Source: Trametopsis cervina
Taxonomy: Eukaryota > Basidiomycota > Agaricomycetes > Polyporales > Irpicaceae
Assembly (NCBI GenBank): GCA_022385755.1
Contig: MU278398.1
Location: 1 to 64,000 of the forward strand
DNA length: 64,000 nucleotides
Direction: 5' to 3'
Shown: in pieces, positions 1 through 11,618 of the stretch
Layout: every line of letters begins with the position of its first letter
Numbering within the stretch: position 1 is the first letter of the stretch
Made by a program: the position numbers and the translations under genes
The notes under the pieces: generated by a model
Database searches by the model: none
Seen by the model: only the letters and a program-made list of their open reading frames with translations
Told to the model about the DNA's origin: nothing

Positions 1-451
1 TCCTTGGAATCTATCAGCTAGTCAACTTTTTGGCTCAAAATGGGGCGCCCTTACCCCTACCAGCCTATATCTATTGAGAGTTGTTTGCTATAATAGGCTG
101 CTGATAGCTTCCAAGGAATTTATTGACCACTCTAAAAACTGGCTACAGTTCAAGCAGCCCATAACTTCCTTGGAATCTATCAGCAGCCCATAACTCCCAA
201 GGAATCTATCAGCCGCCCATAACTTCCTTGGAATCTATCAGCAGCCTATAACTTCCTTGACATCTATCAGGAGCCCATAACTTCCTTGGCATCTATCAGC
301 AGCCCATAAATTCCTTGGCATCTATCAGCTACTTGAACTGTAGAGCAGCCCATAAATTCCTTGGAATCTATCAGCTAGTCAACTTTTTGGCTCAAAATGG
401 GGCGCCCTTACCTCTACCAGCCTATATCTATTGAGAGTTGTTTGCTATAAT
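1..451. repeat. 29-bp tandem repeat flanked by a 94-bp direct repeat
   Basis: Positions 1-94 and 358-451 are the same 94-bp sequence with one difference (ccc versus cct near the middle). Between them, about 155-345 holds roughly six degenerate copies of a 29-bp unit whose core is cataacttccttggaatcta. A copy in the opposite orientation lies near 95-120 (cttccaaggaatt). The array begins exactly at the window edge, so it may continue to the left. There is no coding potential. It could be a minisatellite or the sub-terminal part of a transposon; the sequence does not decide. Confidence 0.8.
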
Positions 452-1908
452 CGGCGGGAAGCTCGAGATGGGCCAAGTGTCCAGCTCAACGGAGATGTGG
501 CATTGAGCTCGGGATGTAGCAGTCTTGATAGGGCGTTGGGCTGAGTGGCCAGCTACACGCACGAAAATCGCGGCCAGGAACGAGAGAATGAGGTGGCGTG
601 CAGATGGCAAGTTGGTATAAGTGGGGTGAAATTCCCGTAAGCTTATACTGATCGACGGCGCGGCGGAATACACTGCGTAAGATTAGAGAGCGTCTCACGA
701 CATTCACGGGAAACAGGATGCAAAAATGATAACTCACATAAACCGCTACCCATCAAGCTTCATCACAATACCCCAGGATTGCGCTGCGTGCTCCAGTTGG
801 ATGGCGTCTTCTAGGTATGGAAGCGTGCCAGTTGGTTCGTAGGCCAGGATCGTTAGAACGCGGGTGTCGCAAGTTCTTCAAGTCGCGCTCTGCTCGTTTG
901 CGTGCATCGGAAGCGGCACGCCTTGGTGCTGGTCAAGAGTAGCTGCGTGCATCGACTCGATGGACGACGGCGCCGCGAGTAATGGGGTTGCATGCAAAGT
1001 GACGTCGTGTACATGTACACCATGCACAATCGTTGCATGGCTGTGGTCGATAGCCGTGCACGTGAGCAGAGCAAGCAAACGAGCAAACACCGAACTTACC
1101 AAAGATCCGAACAGCATCCCCAGATGCCTAAGTTGAGATGAGAACTTCGGAACTAAACCGGAGGTCGCGTTGGGAGTTGGAAGAGCTGGAGAAAATTGGG
1201 TCCTAGCAAGGGGCCCCGGAAGGACCCCTTGCTATAGGAAGCAGCCGCTATCGACAATAAACAAATAGCGGAACTTACGCCGACGAAATAATATGAGGAT
1301 GACACACTTGCAGGCGCACAGCTTGATAGCAGTCTGTAGATGGGGACAGCGATCGTGATCAATGCAGGCAAAGGCGACAAGGAGGACAGGGATGGTCCCT
1401 TTGGCCTTTGCGAGGACGAAAGTGGCTAAGGTCTAAGTCCAGAGGGCGTGCGGCGGCGTCAAGCGTATCACATGGTGCGTACACAAGCATAGGCGGGACA
1501 CACTTACCACTCCATCCGTATCCTACACTTGTTGCACGTCTTGCCCTAGTCGCTCTGTGGCATGGAGTTCATTGGAATATTGCCACGCTAATAAGACAGT
1601 CTGTTCATGTGAGCCAGAATGATTCGAGAACGTCCGATACGCACGGAAGCGTTCAGGATCTACTCTACAATGCCCCGCACAACCCACGCCCGAACTCTCA
1701 CACTGCCAGCGTAGACAAGTGTCAGTTCTCAATAGACACCTGCTGACTTTACCCCAGCAACGGGAGCAATCTGCAATATTGTAAGCACGATCTGGGGCAG
1801 CAATCGCGTTGTGGTGCGTCTCACAGTATACTTTGTTCGAATCTTCTCAGGGCCTGTATAAAGTGTTCATGCCCCTCGCTACCTGACCTGCCTATTCACA
1901 ACCTCGCT
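452..1908. other. Intergenic, no gene recognised
   Basis: Short ORFs exist on both strands, but none shows a family motif, splice-extended frame or codon pattern like the neighbouring genes. About 1215-1235 is a small GC-rich inverted repeat (aggggccccggaaggacccct). The last 100 bases are probably promoter and leader of the methyltransferase at 1909. Confidence 0.5.
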
Positions 1909-2737
1909 ATGCCCATGATATGGATGCCGTTAGCCACTCCGCTGTTGGTATCTTCTCTCTTCAAAATCCCGCTGCTGTTTGTAAACGCTGGATGCGTGCA
2001 TGTGGCATACACCCCGCCTAACCCAGTGCCAGATGCAAGTGAGACAAAGAAGTATGGCTACGCGCACAAACCTACGTGGTTTAGCGTCAGGCGAGGGTTA
2101 GCTGTGATGGCGAAGGTCAGTATAGACCACTGCGCTGTGCTATCTCATCTTCTTACCTGTATGACGCCCCCCCCCTCCCATATAGAGCATGCACTGGCTT
2201 TACGCCATAGTAGAATCAGCAGTAATCCTCGCCAATAGATTCCCCTCGGAGCAAGGGACGTACCTTTTATCCACTCTCCTCCGCCAACCCTCCACTGCCA
2301 CCAACGTCGAGTTGACTCCTGCGTGGATTGCTGGCTGCGCCTTGGTGGTTACTGGTGCTACCATCCGTCTAGCATGCCACCGCGAACTGGGACGATGGTT
2401 CACATGGGAGATGTCCATCAAGGAGGACCAAAAGCTCGTTACCACGGGGCCGTATTCTATTGTACGCCACCCCTCGTACACCGGTATGATCTTTGTGAAC
2501 ACGGGCGCCCTCTTATGCCAGTTTGGTCCAGGGAGCTGGATGAGAGCGGCCAGATGGGACGAATACAGTGGTGTGAAGGTTGGACTGCTGTTCTGGTATG
2601 GCTATGCTCTCTCCACAGTAGTGATGATGGTCTTCCGAACGGTAACAGAGGACCGTGTGCTGAGAGAGTGTTTCCAAGAACAATGGGATTCCTACGCGAG
2701 GAGGACGCCGTATAGGTTGATTCCGTATGTATTTTAG
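1909..2737 (+). CDS. Isoprenylcysteine carboxyl methyltransferase (STE14/ICMT family)
   Basis: Exons 1909-2115 and 2186-2737 joined by a 70-nt phase-0 intron give 252 aa. The second exon carries the family core: a hydrophobic segment (AGCALVVTGATIRLACHREL), then GPYSIVRHPSYTGMI with the RHPxY AdoMet-binding motif, and the C-terminal RTPYRLIPYVF. The N terminus is a hydrophobic start segment. Family members sit in the ER membrane and methylate the C-terminal farnesyl- or geranylgeranyl-cysteine of CaaX proteins, including fungal mating pheromones and Ras/Rho GTPases. The length fits the family (about 230-290 aa). Basidiomycetes often carry several paralogues, so this need not be the pheromone-processing STE14 orthologue. 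The start is the first ATG in frame; the 5' splice site GTCAGT is slightly off consensus. Confidence 0.85.
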
Positions 2738-4071
2738 GGTCTCAAATGTGTAATTACACCGCGAGCCAACTGTTCGACTCGATGGAGCAGTCGATGAGCC
2801 TCGTGCAATATAGAGTTCCTATAGAATAGGAGAAATGAGCCTCCGCAATAACCGATGAAGAATTTGCTGTGGTACTCAAACATTGTGGTTGGTGGTTGCG
2901 TAAGAACTTCGACTGATCGGGGACGTGCTCTTCGTGGCGTCTACCCCTCACCAGCTCTTCATCGTATCCTCCGTCTATAGCAGATGAGTGCATTTTTTGC
3001 CGATATACTTTGGAACACCAACTGGGCAGGGATTTTGGCGAAAGTGGTGGGCGAGAACGCAGGCCGTCGCACATCCGAATTCTCTGAGCCCCAACACGGC
3101 TTTGTCAAGCTTCTCGGCCACAGTGTGTGAAGGCCAAAACCGGATGCTGGGGTCTCGCTGGGCATAAGAATTAGCTGCGTATGAGCATGACACTGGACAG
3201 GAGTATGACGCGGGTGAATGACACGGAGAAGGGATGATTCATTGCGTGAATAGATAACAGTCTGAAAGCAGTGAATGAGCAGGTACGCAACATCCAGTTT
3301 TTCATCCGTTCATCCGTTCATTCGCTCATATACATGGGCAGATAGCCTTGATAACGCAAGAACAATTGGCCACTTGCGACACGCATAGGGAGCGCGTACT
3401 CAATACCAAGCGGAACGAGCGAGCTGAGGCCGAAATAGCCTTCGACTCCAGCGGCTCACTGCTACCTGCGAAACTTGGCCTTCAACGGGACGAAGGCGAC
3501 TCGTTCTCTCGCTATAACCGAAAGCCACCACCGCCGCCGCTACACCCTAACACCGGCACAGAGTTCAAGATGCACTCTCTCAACAGAGGCGCGACCCCCT
3601 CAAACGGCCGAATGTCTACAAACAAGTCTGTTTGTCACGTTCAAAATTGCTACGCGCGGCCACGCGACCTGTAGGCAGCAAGGCAGATTCTCCCCTCACT
3701 CACTCGTTCGGGAGAGAGACAATGCTAGAAGTGATGCTGAGGGTGTATATCTCCCCCCTCTGGTGCATCACGACCAGGCGGAGATACAGGCAGCGCCACA
3801 GAAAGCGAGAAGGTGTCGAGGAGAGCAATGCCACGTACGTCGCGGGGACGTTCACTTTTGTGAGTTGTGCACCCGCTATTTCAAATCTTATATCAGTGGA
3901 TGTTCTCGCCAACCTCTGTTGCTCGATGGAGGCGAGGTCCGTGATACTCAGATATGCCAGGGATGGCATTGCATACGGAACAGGGTGGATGCCACCGGAA
4001 GGGTTTGGTAGGGACGTAAGCTGCACGCCTTGATATGTGCAGTTACTCGACAACCCGACGTGCGTTGATCC
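2738..4071. other. Intergenic, no gene recognised
   Basis: ORFs of 70-178 codons occur here on both strands and overlap each other. None has a recognisable motif. A minus-strand frame at 3700-4074 reads slightly like a leucine-rich stretch, but it begins inside the terminal repeat of the adjacent transposon and lacks an ATG, so I do not call it. Short direct repeats of ttcatccg lie at about 3300-3325. Confidence 0.4.
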
Positions 4072-4847
4072 CACTGCATCAAATAAACGATTTTTGGCCT
4101 ACAAAAATGCAACCTAAAACTGTGTATAAATTCTAAGATAAGGTAGACTTTTAAGGTCAATAAAATAGTAACTTAAATCCTGATATGGTAATCTCATTTT
4201 CTGCCCACAAAAATGCTGCTCAAACTGAACCACAAAATGTTAATATAACTGTAAGATTTCAAGGCCACAAAAAGAATGGTAAAAATCCTAGCATCACTTT
4301 ACACCATCATTTTGGTGGAGTACAAATTGTGAGCCAAATTAAGACCAGACTTTGAATTTTTACAAATATAAAAATAGTACACAAATCCGGACTTAAATCT
4401 GAATGTAATCAGAGTAGGACTAATTTGTCCTTAAGCCGGACTAATTAGTCCAGGCACAATGGCTTAAGGACAAGTTAGTCCGGCTTAAGGACAAATTAGT
4501 CCTACTCTGATTACATTCAGATTTAAGTCCGGATTTGTGTACTATTTTTATATTTGTAAAAATTCAAAGTCTGGTCTTAATTTGGCTCACAATTTGTACT
4601 CCACCAAAATGATGGTGTAAAGTGATGCTAGGATTTTTACCATTCTTTTTGTGGCCTTGAAATCTTACAGTTATATTAACATTTTGTGGTTCAGTTTGAG
4701 CAGCATTTTTGTGGGCAGAAAATGAGATTACCATATCAGGATTTAAGTTACTATTTTATTGACCTTAAAAGTCTACCTTATCTTAGAATTTATACACAGT
4801 TTTAGGTTGCATTTTTGTAGGCCAAAAATCGTTTATTTGATGCAGTG
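4072..4847. mobile_element. 776-bp palindromic (fold-back) CACTA-like element
   Basis: Two 373-bp arms, 4072-4444 and 4475-4847, are reverse complements of each other, with no mismatch that I could find by eye. They flank a 30-bp spacer. The termini are CACTGCATC...GATGCAGTG. The trinucleotide TCC precedes the left end (4069-4071) and follows the right end (4848-4850), which fits a 3-bp target-site duplication. Termini beginning CACT with a 3-bp duplication are the hallmark of CACTA/EnSpm (CMC) DNA transposons. It encodes no protein and is AT-rich relative to its surroundings. The motif taagccggactaa and variants recur around the centre. It is best read as a non-autonomous fold-back derivative. 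A transcript would form a hairpin with a stem of about 370 bp. Confidence 0.85.
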
Positions 4848-5472
4848 TCCTTTCGTACGCGAGACTGCACGCGGTATATGTTTGTATTTTCTCCTTGCAC
4901 GACGCTGCGGTATAAGCCGGTGATGACAGCTATATCATTGTACATATGGGCAGCATAAAGGTGGACTCGAGGACCCCAGCCTTCGTCTCAGAGCTCCTTG
5001 CGACTCGTTGAGCTTTCCGTACCAGGACGGGTGCCCCACATTTCTGTGAATGATTGTCACCACGTGTATGTCGCGTTAGAGAGGTGGGCTTACAGTAATA
5101 CAACTGCGTCATGCGCATATACGCCGCTGAACTTCGCGGCTGACGTCGTGGGCGGAGAACTCGGCTAGCTGATGTTAAAAGTATCAGTGAGAACATACCA
5201 GCGTGTCCGCCCAGATTCTAGTGGGATGGTATCGAACGGAGCTCTTGCTTGATGAATCCCCTTGAGCCGCACAAGCAACGTTAGATGGATGAGAGTGAGC
5301 GCTGTCCAGATACCAAAGCGACATGGCGACTCGGAGGCAGCCTTCGGAGTGCATCCAAGCCGGCCGCAGGAAGACACCTGACCATATTAGCTTCTGGCGC
5401 TCAACAATGTACACAGACCGTGGTACACTGCTCTTACCTCCGTCACATTCTGCAAGTTAGTTCCCCTGGAGC
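4848..5472. other. Intergenic, no gene recognised
   Basis: The only ORFs are overlapping frames under 90 codons without motifs. The last part is the likely promoter of the Zn2Cys6 factor at 5473. Confidence 0.4.
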
Positions 5473-8400
5473 ATGAAGGATGAGAAGAAGGCAATGAAGA
5501 CGGGCTCGGCTCGCGGCACATATGCCCGTCAAGCCTGCAACCACTGTCGAAGACGGTCAGTTCCCTTCAGTTTATCCATCCACCCCAGCCGCTAATGATC
5601 ATCTCTAGGAAAAGTAAATGTGATGGACAACAACCAGTCTGTGGCCCTTGTCGCGATTCCGGACGTGCAGATGAGGTGCGCTCATCCTTGAGAGTCCTCG
5701 ACGCTTCTTTCGATGACGATCGCCGAGTAGTGCACCTGGGGGCGAGAGACAGCCAAGAAGGCTCGCACTCAACAACACTTCGAGTCTCTTGTGAATCATA
5801 TCAAGAGCCTTGAGCACAGGATCAAGGAGCTTGAGTCCGAGCGCACAAATGGCGGTAAAGTCCACAGATCAAGCTCTGTCTCGGATGCCGCTCCCTCCGT
5901 CCCTTCGTCGTCTCTCTCACCGCATCCATCCCCTGTCGCTAAGTTTGAGCCTGATGAAGACGGTTTCCCGCACTCGCACGCAGATGAAGACTCTGGGCCG
6001 TCGGACGTTGAGTCGGAGATTGACCAACTGATTGCACCTACCAGGCATCTCGTGGTGAGTCCTGTGTCGTATAGTCGTTGGGTCGCTAGATGTAACCCTG
6101 GTGATTTAGTTACAAGGCGACGATCTTGAACTCTACGGGCCTACGTCTGCGTATCGTCTAGCCCCTGAACGCTCAGACCGAGACTCAACCTCCGATGCCA
6201 GACCGTTTTCAGTCCTCGAGAACGCAAATCCTTCGCCTGTCTTAGATTGGAACCGTTACCTTCCCCCTGAAGCCCCTATGACGCTTGCTGAACACGATCG
6301 GTTGCTCGACCTCCTTTTTCGATTCTGTACTTCGTGGTGCTTCCGTGTCATTCCAAAGCTCTTTTTCCGAGATATGCGCCGGGCGTTGACGCGGCCACCG
6401 TCGGCGCCGTCCTTAAGACTATCACACTACTCGCCTATGCTCCACAATGCTCTCCTTGCGCTTGCGACAGCATTCTCGGACGACCCAGCCGTACTCAACA
6501 TTGAATTCAGACGGCATTTCGCCCGTAAAGCCAAAAGCTACATTGACACCGACGTGCTCCAGCCTAACGTCTGTCTCGTGAGTGCGCTTGGACTCATGGC
6601 GACGTTCCATTCCTCTAGAGGTGAACAGAGCCTCGGATACCTATACGCAGGTACGCTTCTTCTTCTCTGTAGGGTGCATGACGCTGAATTGACTACAAGG
6701 CATGAGCGGTCGCATGACACAAGCTCGTGAGCATTCGTGCCGCGTGTGATTTGGTAACTGAGACTGATCAATTCTTCGCTTTTATCCTCTTTCAATGCGC
6801 CAGTTGGGCTGCAAATCGACTGTTCCGCAGTAGTCAAGTCCGGTCGTATACAAGAATCTACAATGCTCAGTAGGAATTGGGCCTATTGGACGACTTTTTG
6901 CCAGGTACAGAATTCTCTGTGTATCGATATGCTATATCGCAGTTCTAATCGACTCTCTCGGTTCCTCAATAGGACGTGTGCTGGTCGTTATACATTGGTC
7001 GCGATTGCGCTTTGTCCGCCCCAAACGATAGCCAGCTCATTCCAGTTCCTTACGTCGATTCGGAATTCGATCATGAGCCGTGGATATGGGAACCTTCCAA
7101 GCTGCCCGCTCAGAAGAGTAACATTGCCAGCGTATTTGCCGCTACATGTGAACTGTTGAGAATCGCAAGACGCGTTATGGACTTCGTGTGAGTGTTGCAC
7201 CAGCCTTCCGAGTCATAGAAGTACCGACACCATTACGCATCCAGGAACGGTCTTGGCACAGATTTCAAGAATCCGAACCTGCAGCAAGTCAGCGAGCTAG
7301 AGTACGTCCCCTCAATACTTCGGACTGGAACGTCTCTTACTGAGCTACTGCAGCATTGAACTGAATGCATGGAAAGATTCCCTGTCGCCCGAAGTGGATC
7401 TCACTGCCGCAACTCGCCCCTCAGCCGTACCTCATCGTTTGAGTGTCCACCTTATGTTCTGGTGGCTTTTCATTTTGCTACACCGACCGTTCTATCGACG
7501 AACAAAAGGCAGTAATGTCGATATTGATCATGTCAAAGTATGTTATAGAATTGCCTTCTTAACAGAAATCTGACTTGACCTCCGCAGTTATGCAATCGCG
7601 CTGCGGAGAATATGATGATACTCCTTGGTATATGGCACACCAATTACAACCTACGCTACGTCTCGACTACTCATGTTCAGTTCACGTTTTCTGCCGGGAC
7701 CGTGTTTGTACTTTCCGCCATTCAAGCCATCTCGGGACCTCGTTTGGGACGCGTGACGCTAGCTTCTTCACTATCTCAAATAGAGATATGTCTGGAATAC
7801 CTCAGCATTATCGGACGGTCCTGGGAAACTGCCGAATGTGCGAAGGAGATTTTACTCAACTTCTTCGATGAGACATTGAAACCAAGGCTGCTGCTGCGGG
7901 GTGGAGATTCAAACCTCAAATTCGATCTGCCGAATGCAGACCTTGCGCGAGCCAGGGCGCGGTCGTCCGCGGGTATTTCGCACCACGAACAAGACGAGAA
8001 CGGGAAGTCATCTAACTACTCGCCATCTCCGACTACGACCCCCGTCTCGACTTCCACGCTGTCTCCTCTTCAAGGCTTGCAATACTTTCCCACTAGCCCG
8101 TCGGTGGTAAATTTAGGATGGCCGCTGATGCCTCCCCCACACTACTCTCACCACTCGGCCATTGCAAGCCCGACGATTGACACCAACTCGTTCGGTCACC
8201 GTATTCCGCATCCGACGTCTAACGTGAACGACATGGACCTTGACATAGGGTACCACACGGGGATGAACATGAACATGGCGAACGACCTATCGTTGACTCA
8301 CCAGGGTCCGCCGGCGGCATCTGTCGATATGATGTCGTTTGGCGTCCCCGAACTTGGTGTGGGGTATCAGTTTGACCCGCAAACCGCCCAGGCTGCGCTG

Positions 8401-8487
8401 GAGTTCAGTGAAGAGGAGCTCGCAATCATGGATCAGATATGCAGGCAGCAGGGCACAACCTTAGTCTACCCCAGTCGCATAGGATAG
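5473..8487 (+). CDS. Zn2Cys6 transcription factor with fungal-specific TF domain
   Basis: Ten exons: 5473-5555, 5609-5675, 5731-6054, 6110-6650, 6700-6726, 6804-6904, 6973-7187, 7245-7301, 7354-7537 and 7588-8487, giving 832 aa in one frame. The binuclear zinc cluster is C22-x2-C25-x6-C32-x6-C39-x2-C42-x8-C51. A predicted coiled coil follows (HFESLVNHIKSLEHRIKELE), then an acidic linker. The middle-homology region includes LQGDDLELYGPTSAYR, the family hallmark AGMSGRMTQALGLQID spread over exons 4-6, and YWTTFCQDVCWSLYIGRDC. The C-terminal 200 residues are Ser/Pro/Met-rich and probably activate transcription. It is nuclear and should bind CGG-type half sites as a dimer. The architecture resembles NirA/nit-4 or XlnR regulators, but I cannot assign an orthologue or targets. 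Exon 5 has only 27 nt. Confidence 0.88.
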
Positions 8488-8799
8488 CAGTCTCAAGTAG
8501 CCTTCGTTGCTGTTTTGTTATTTGTCGTTATCGTCGCTATTTTCATTCATGTGGGTGCTCTGTCGGATATGTATGTATGACTACTTCATGGCGATATCGT
8601 GTAATCTAGCACAGTAGCCAATTTTTCCGTGATGTGATTTGTTGTATATCCTGTCATACCTCAATCTCTGTCATTTCTTTCGGGATACGGAACGCCTGCG
8701 GCGGTACCGCTAACTCTGCGCCAATTGCCGATTACTTCGATGATGTAGATTCAAATTTTGTAGGCGCTTAAGCAGCATCGATATTCTACTCCTACCACT
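8488..8799. promoter_or_regulatory. 3' end of the TF and promoter of ARB1
   Basis: This 312-bp spacer between two genes on the same strand holds the TF 3' UTR and the ARB1 promoter and leader. It is T-rich at first (tgctgttttgttatttgtcg). No clear TATA box is seen, as is common for ribosome-biogenesis genes. Confidence 0.4.
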
Positions 8800-11087
8800 A
8801 TGGCCCCCTCTGCTTCAAAACAAAAACGACTGGCAGAGAAGGCCGCAAAGCAGTCGGCAAAGGGAAAGAGTGCGACTGACTCTACGGCAACGTCGACATC
8901 TACTCCGACAACATCTGTCAATGGGAGCGCGATAGGCACTCCGCTCACGAGTCTGTCCGCGGCGGGCAGCCATGAGGATCTGACGTCCATGGCGAAACTG
9001 CAGATTGCAACGGATAGGTCAGTACAAAGCGTACAGAGCTGAAGTGTACTTAACATCTCTCAGGAGCGCTGCAGGAGTTCTCGTCTCGGACGTGAAGGGT
9101 CGTGACATCAAGATCGACCAGTACACGCTCTCTTTCCACGGAAGGTTACTCATAGAAGGCGCGGAGATATCTCTCAACTACGGCCAGCGATATGGATTGC
9201 TAGGTGAAAACGGCTCAGGAAAGGTACGCTGCTCGATTCTTCTCATTCACCGATCTAACGTTGTGCATCAGTCGACTCTCCTGCAATCGATTGCGGAACG
9301 TGACATCCCTATCCCCGAGCACATTGACATCTACATAGTCAGCGGAGAGGCGGAGCCTTCGGACGTAAACGCTGTCGACTTTATCGTAAAGTCTGCGAAG
9401 GAGAAAGTCGCGCGACTGGAGCAGCGCATCGAGGAGCTGTCCATCGCCGACGATGTGGACGACCTCGCGCTTGATGCAGCATATGAAGAGCTTGAGGAGA
9501 TGGACCCCAACACCTTCGAAGCTAAAGCCGGCAGCATCCTGCATGGTCTCGGCTTCACCCAGGCAATGATGCAACGGCCAACAAAAGATATGAGTGGTGG
9601 CTGGCGTATGCGTGTAGCGCTTGCTCGTGCGCTATTCGTGAAGCCTCACCTGCTACTCCTCGATGAGCCGACTAACCATCTCGATCTTGAAGCGGTCGTG
9701 TGGCTCGAAGCGTACCTGTCCATGTACAACCATATCCTCGTCATCACATCACACTCTCAAGACTTCATGGACTCGGTGTGCACGAATATCATGGACCTCA
9801 CCATGCACAAGAAACTTGTGTATTATGGTGGTAACTACTCGACATACGTGCGAACGAAGTCGGAGAACGAGGTTAACCAGATGAAGGCATATGCCAAGCA
9901 GCAGGAAGAGATTGCCCACATCAAGAAGTACGCACAATCTTCTTGCGGGTCGCGCGTTACTAAACCTTTGCCAGGTTTATCGCTTCCGCTGGTACATATG
10001 CAAATTTGGTCAAGCAAGCAAAGTCGAAACAAAAGATTATCGACAAGATGGAAGCCGCCGGTCTCATTGAAAAGGTTGAAACGCCGCGTCCTCTTCGATT
10101 CAACTTCGAGGACGTCAGCAAGCTTCCACCGCCTATCATCGCGTTCAATGAGGTTGCTTTCTCGTACTCGGGCAAGCGCGAAGATTATTTGTACCAGAAC
10201 CTTTCCTTCGGTATCGAGTAAGTAGATTCACATTGCCCCTTCTTCATATTCTCACTCTCCTTACTCTCATCAGCATGGACTCTCGTGTCGCTATTGTCGG
10301 TCAAAATGGTACAGGTAAATCGACGCTGCTTAACCTGATTACCGGTGCATTGCAGCCGGTTGAAGGCACAGTATCAAGACACGTTGGGCTCAAGCTCGCT
10401 AAATACTCGCAGCATTCTGCTGATCAGCTACCGTACGACCTTGCACCTATCGAGCATTTCCAGAAACTGTACGCAGAGAAATACCCCGACAAAGATCTCC
10501 AAGCATGGCGCGCCCAGCTCGGTCGTTTCGGTTTGTCTGGCTCCCACCAGACGTCAGCTATAAAGCAGCTTTCCGATGGTCTTCGCAACCGGTTTGTTTT
10601 CCTGCCATCGATCGGCTTCGCTTGCTCATGACAAACTCCAGAGTTGTGTTTGCTCAGTTGGCCATGGAGCACCCACACATCTTGTTGCTCGACGAGCCCA
10701 CTAACCATTTGGACATGGCGTCCATTGACGCACTGGCTAAGGCGATCAAGGAGTACGAGGGCGGTGTTGTCATTGTCTCACACGACTTCCGTGAGTACTT
10801 GCGTATCCAGAGTGCGCCAGTCTGTGACGTGCTTGCTGACGTACACCATACTAGGTCTTATTTCTCAAGTCGCCGAGGAGCTTTGGGAAGTTAAGGATCG
10901 CAAGATCAAGAATCTTACGAAGTTGGATATTACTATCGTGGATTACAAGAAGATGTTGGTCAAGAACAGTGCGTCTTTATCTGTACTTCCTTCCCATGAC
11001 ACGCGACTTATACTTTACCGCGTAGGTCAAGCATCTCTGGAGAAGGCCAAGTTGTTCAGCAAGACTGCGTCGAAGGGTAAAACATAA
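8800..11087 (+). CDS. ARB1: ABC-F ATPase ARB1 (ABCF2-type ribosome biogenesis factor)
   Basis: Eight exons: 8800-9017, 9064-9223, 9272-9927, 9975-10217, 10274-10591, 10642-10790, 10855-10968 and 11026-11087, giving 639 aa. It has two ATP-binding cassettes and no membrane segment. Cassette 1: Walker A GENGSGKST (split by an intron between K and S), signature [15 protein letters not shown], Walker [13 protein letters not shown]. Cassette 2: Walker [10 protein letters not shown], signature [15 protein letters not shown], Walker [13 protein letters not shown], then the switch histidine in IVSHDFRLISQ. The Lys/Ala/Ser-rich N terminus and the tail resembling [11 protein letters not shown] match yeast Arb1 and human ABCF2. 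The family shuttles between nucleus and cytoplasm and acts in 40S and 60S subunit maturation. It is a conserved housekeeping gene of normal length. Confidence 0.93.
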
Positions 11088-11618
11088 AATGTAGCGTCCA
11101 GCATTAGGAGATGTCACTCCTCGTTACGATCCCTGCCTCCGAACTTTCAGCCGTCATATCCTGTAGCTTTCCTCATTGCATCTACTTATACACAACTTGT
11201 CCTGTACGTAGAATCACATTGCATCCAATGTTCTAGTAGAATGCCTGTCGACTGTATCCATTATCGTTCAATGACCATTCTCGCATTCGAGCTGGGTAGC
11301 GCTACTTGTTCTCCGACTATGTGGCGAGAAAGACGAGGTATGCCTGATGAGGCAGATCACTTGCACCAAATCGCGTGGAAATGGCGCAGGCGCTCGCCCT
11401 ATCGGTCCGCGATGATCTTTGCGCCAAATCTCTGTTTCTGCTCCGGGTTGAAACAGCATTACATAGGCTATATCAAGGGGTCTCTGACAGGGTCATATGC
11501 GCCTTGAATCCCCTCCCCTTCCTGCCTGCAACCTCTACAGTGAGTGCACGCGGCCAGGCTGCACTCAGAACGTATTGTCGCACTGCACTGTTGCAACTGA
11601 CAAGACTGATTATGCGTC
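11088..11618. other. Intergenic between ARB1 and the permease
   Basis: This is the ARB1 3' UTR and the permease promoter. Short frames here lack motifs. No TATA box or upstream ORF could be assigned with confidence. Confidence 0.4.

Noticed and set aside
1..451. CRISPR array
   Set aside because: Units are contiguous and degenerate without unique spacers, and the genome is eukaryotic.
853..1136. Overlapping 77-90 codon ORFs on both strands
   Set aside because: Three frames are open over the same stretch, none has a motif or plausible introns; expected by chance in GC-rich DNA.
3700..4074. Minus-strand 124-codon frame with a leucine-rich look
   Set aside because: It has no ATG, begins within the terminal repeat of the palindromic element and cannot be extended by splicing to a recognisable domain.
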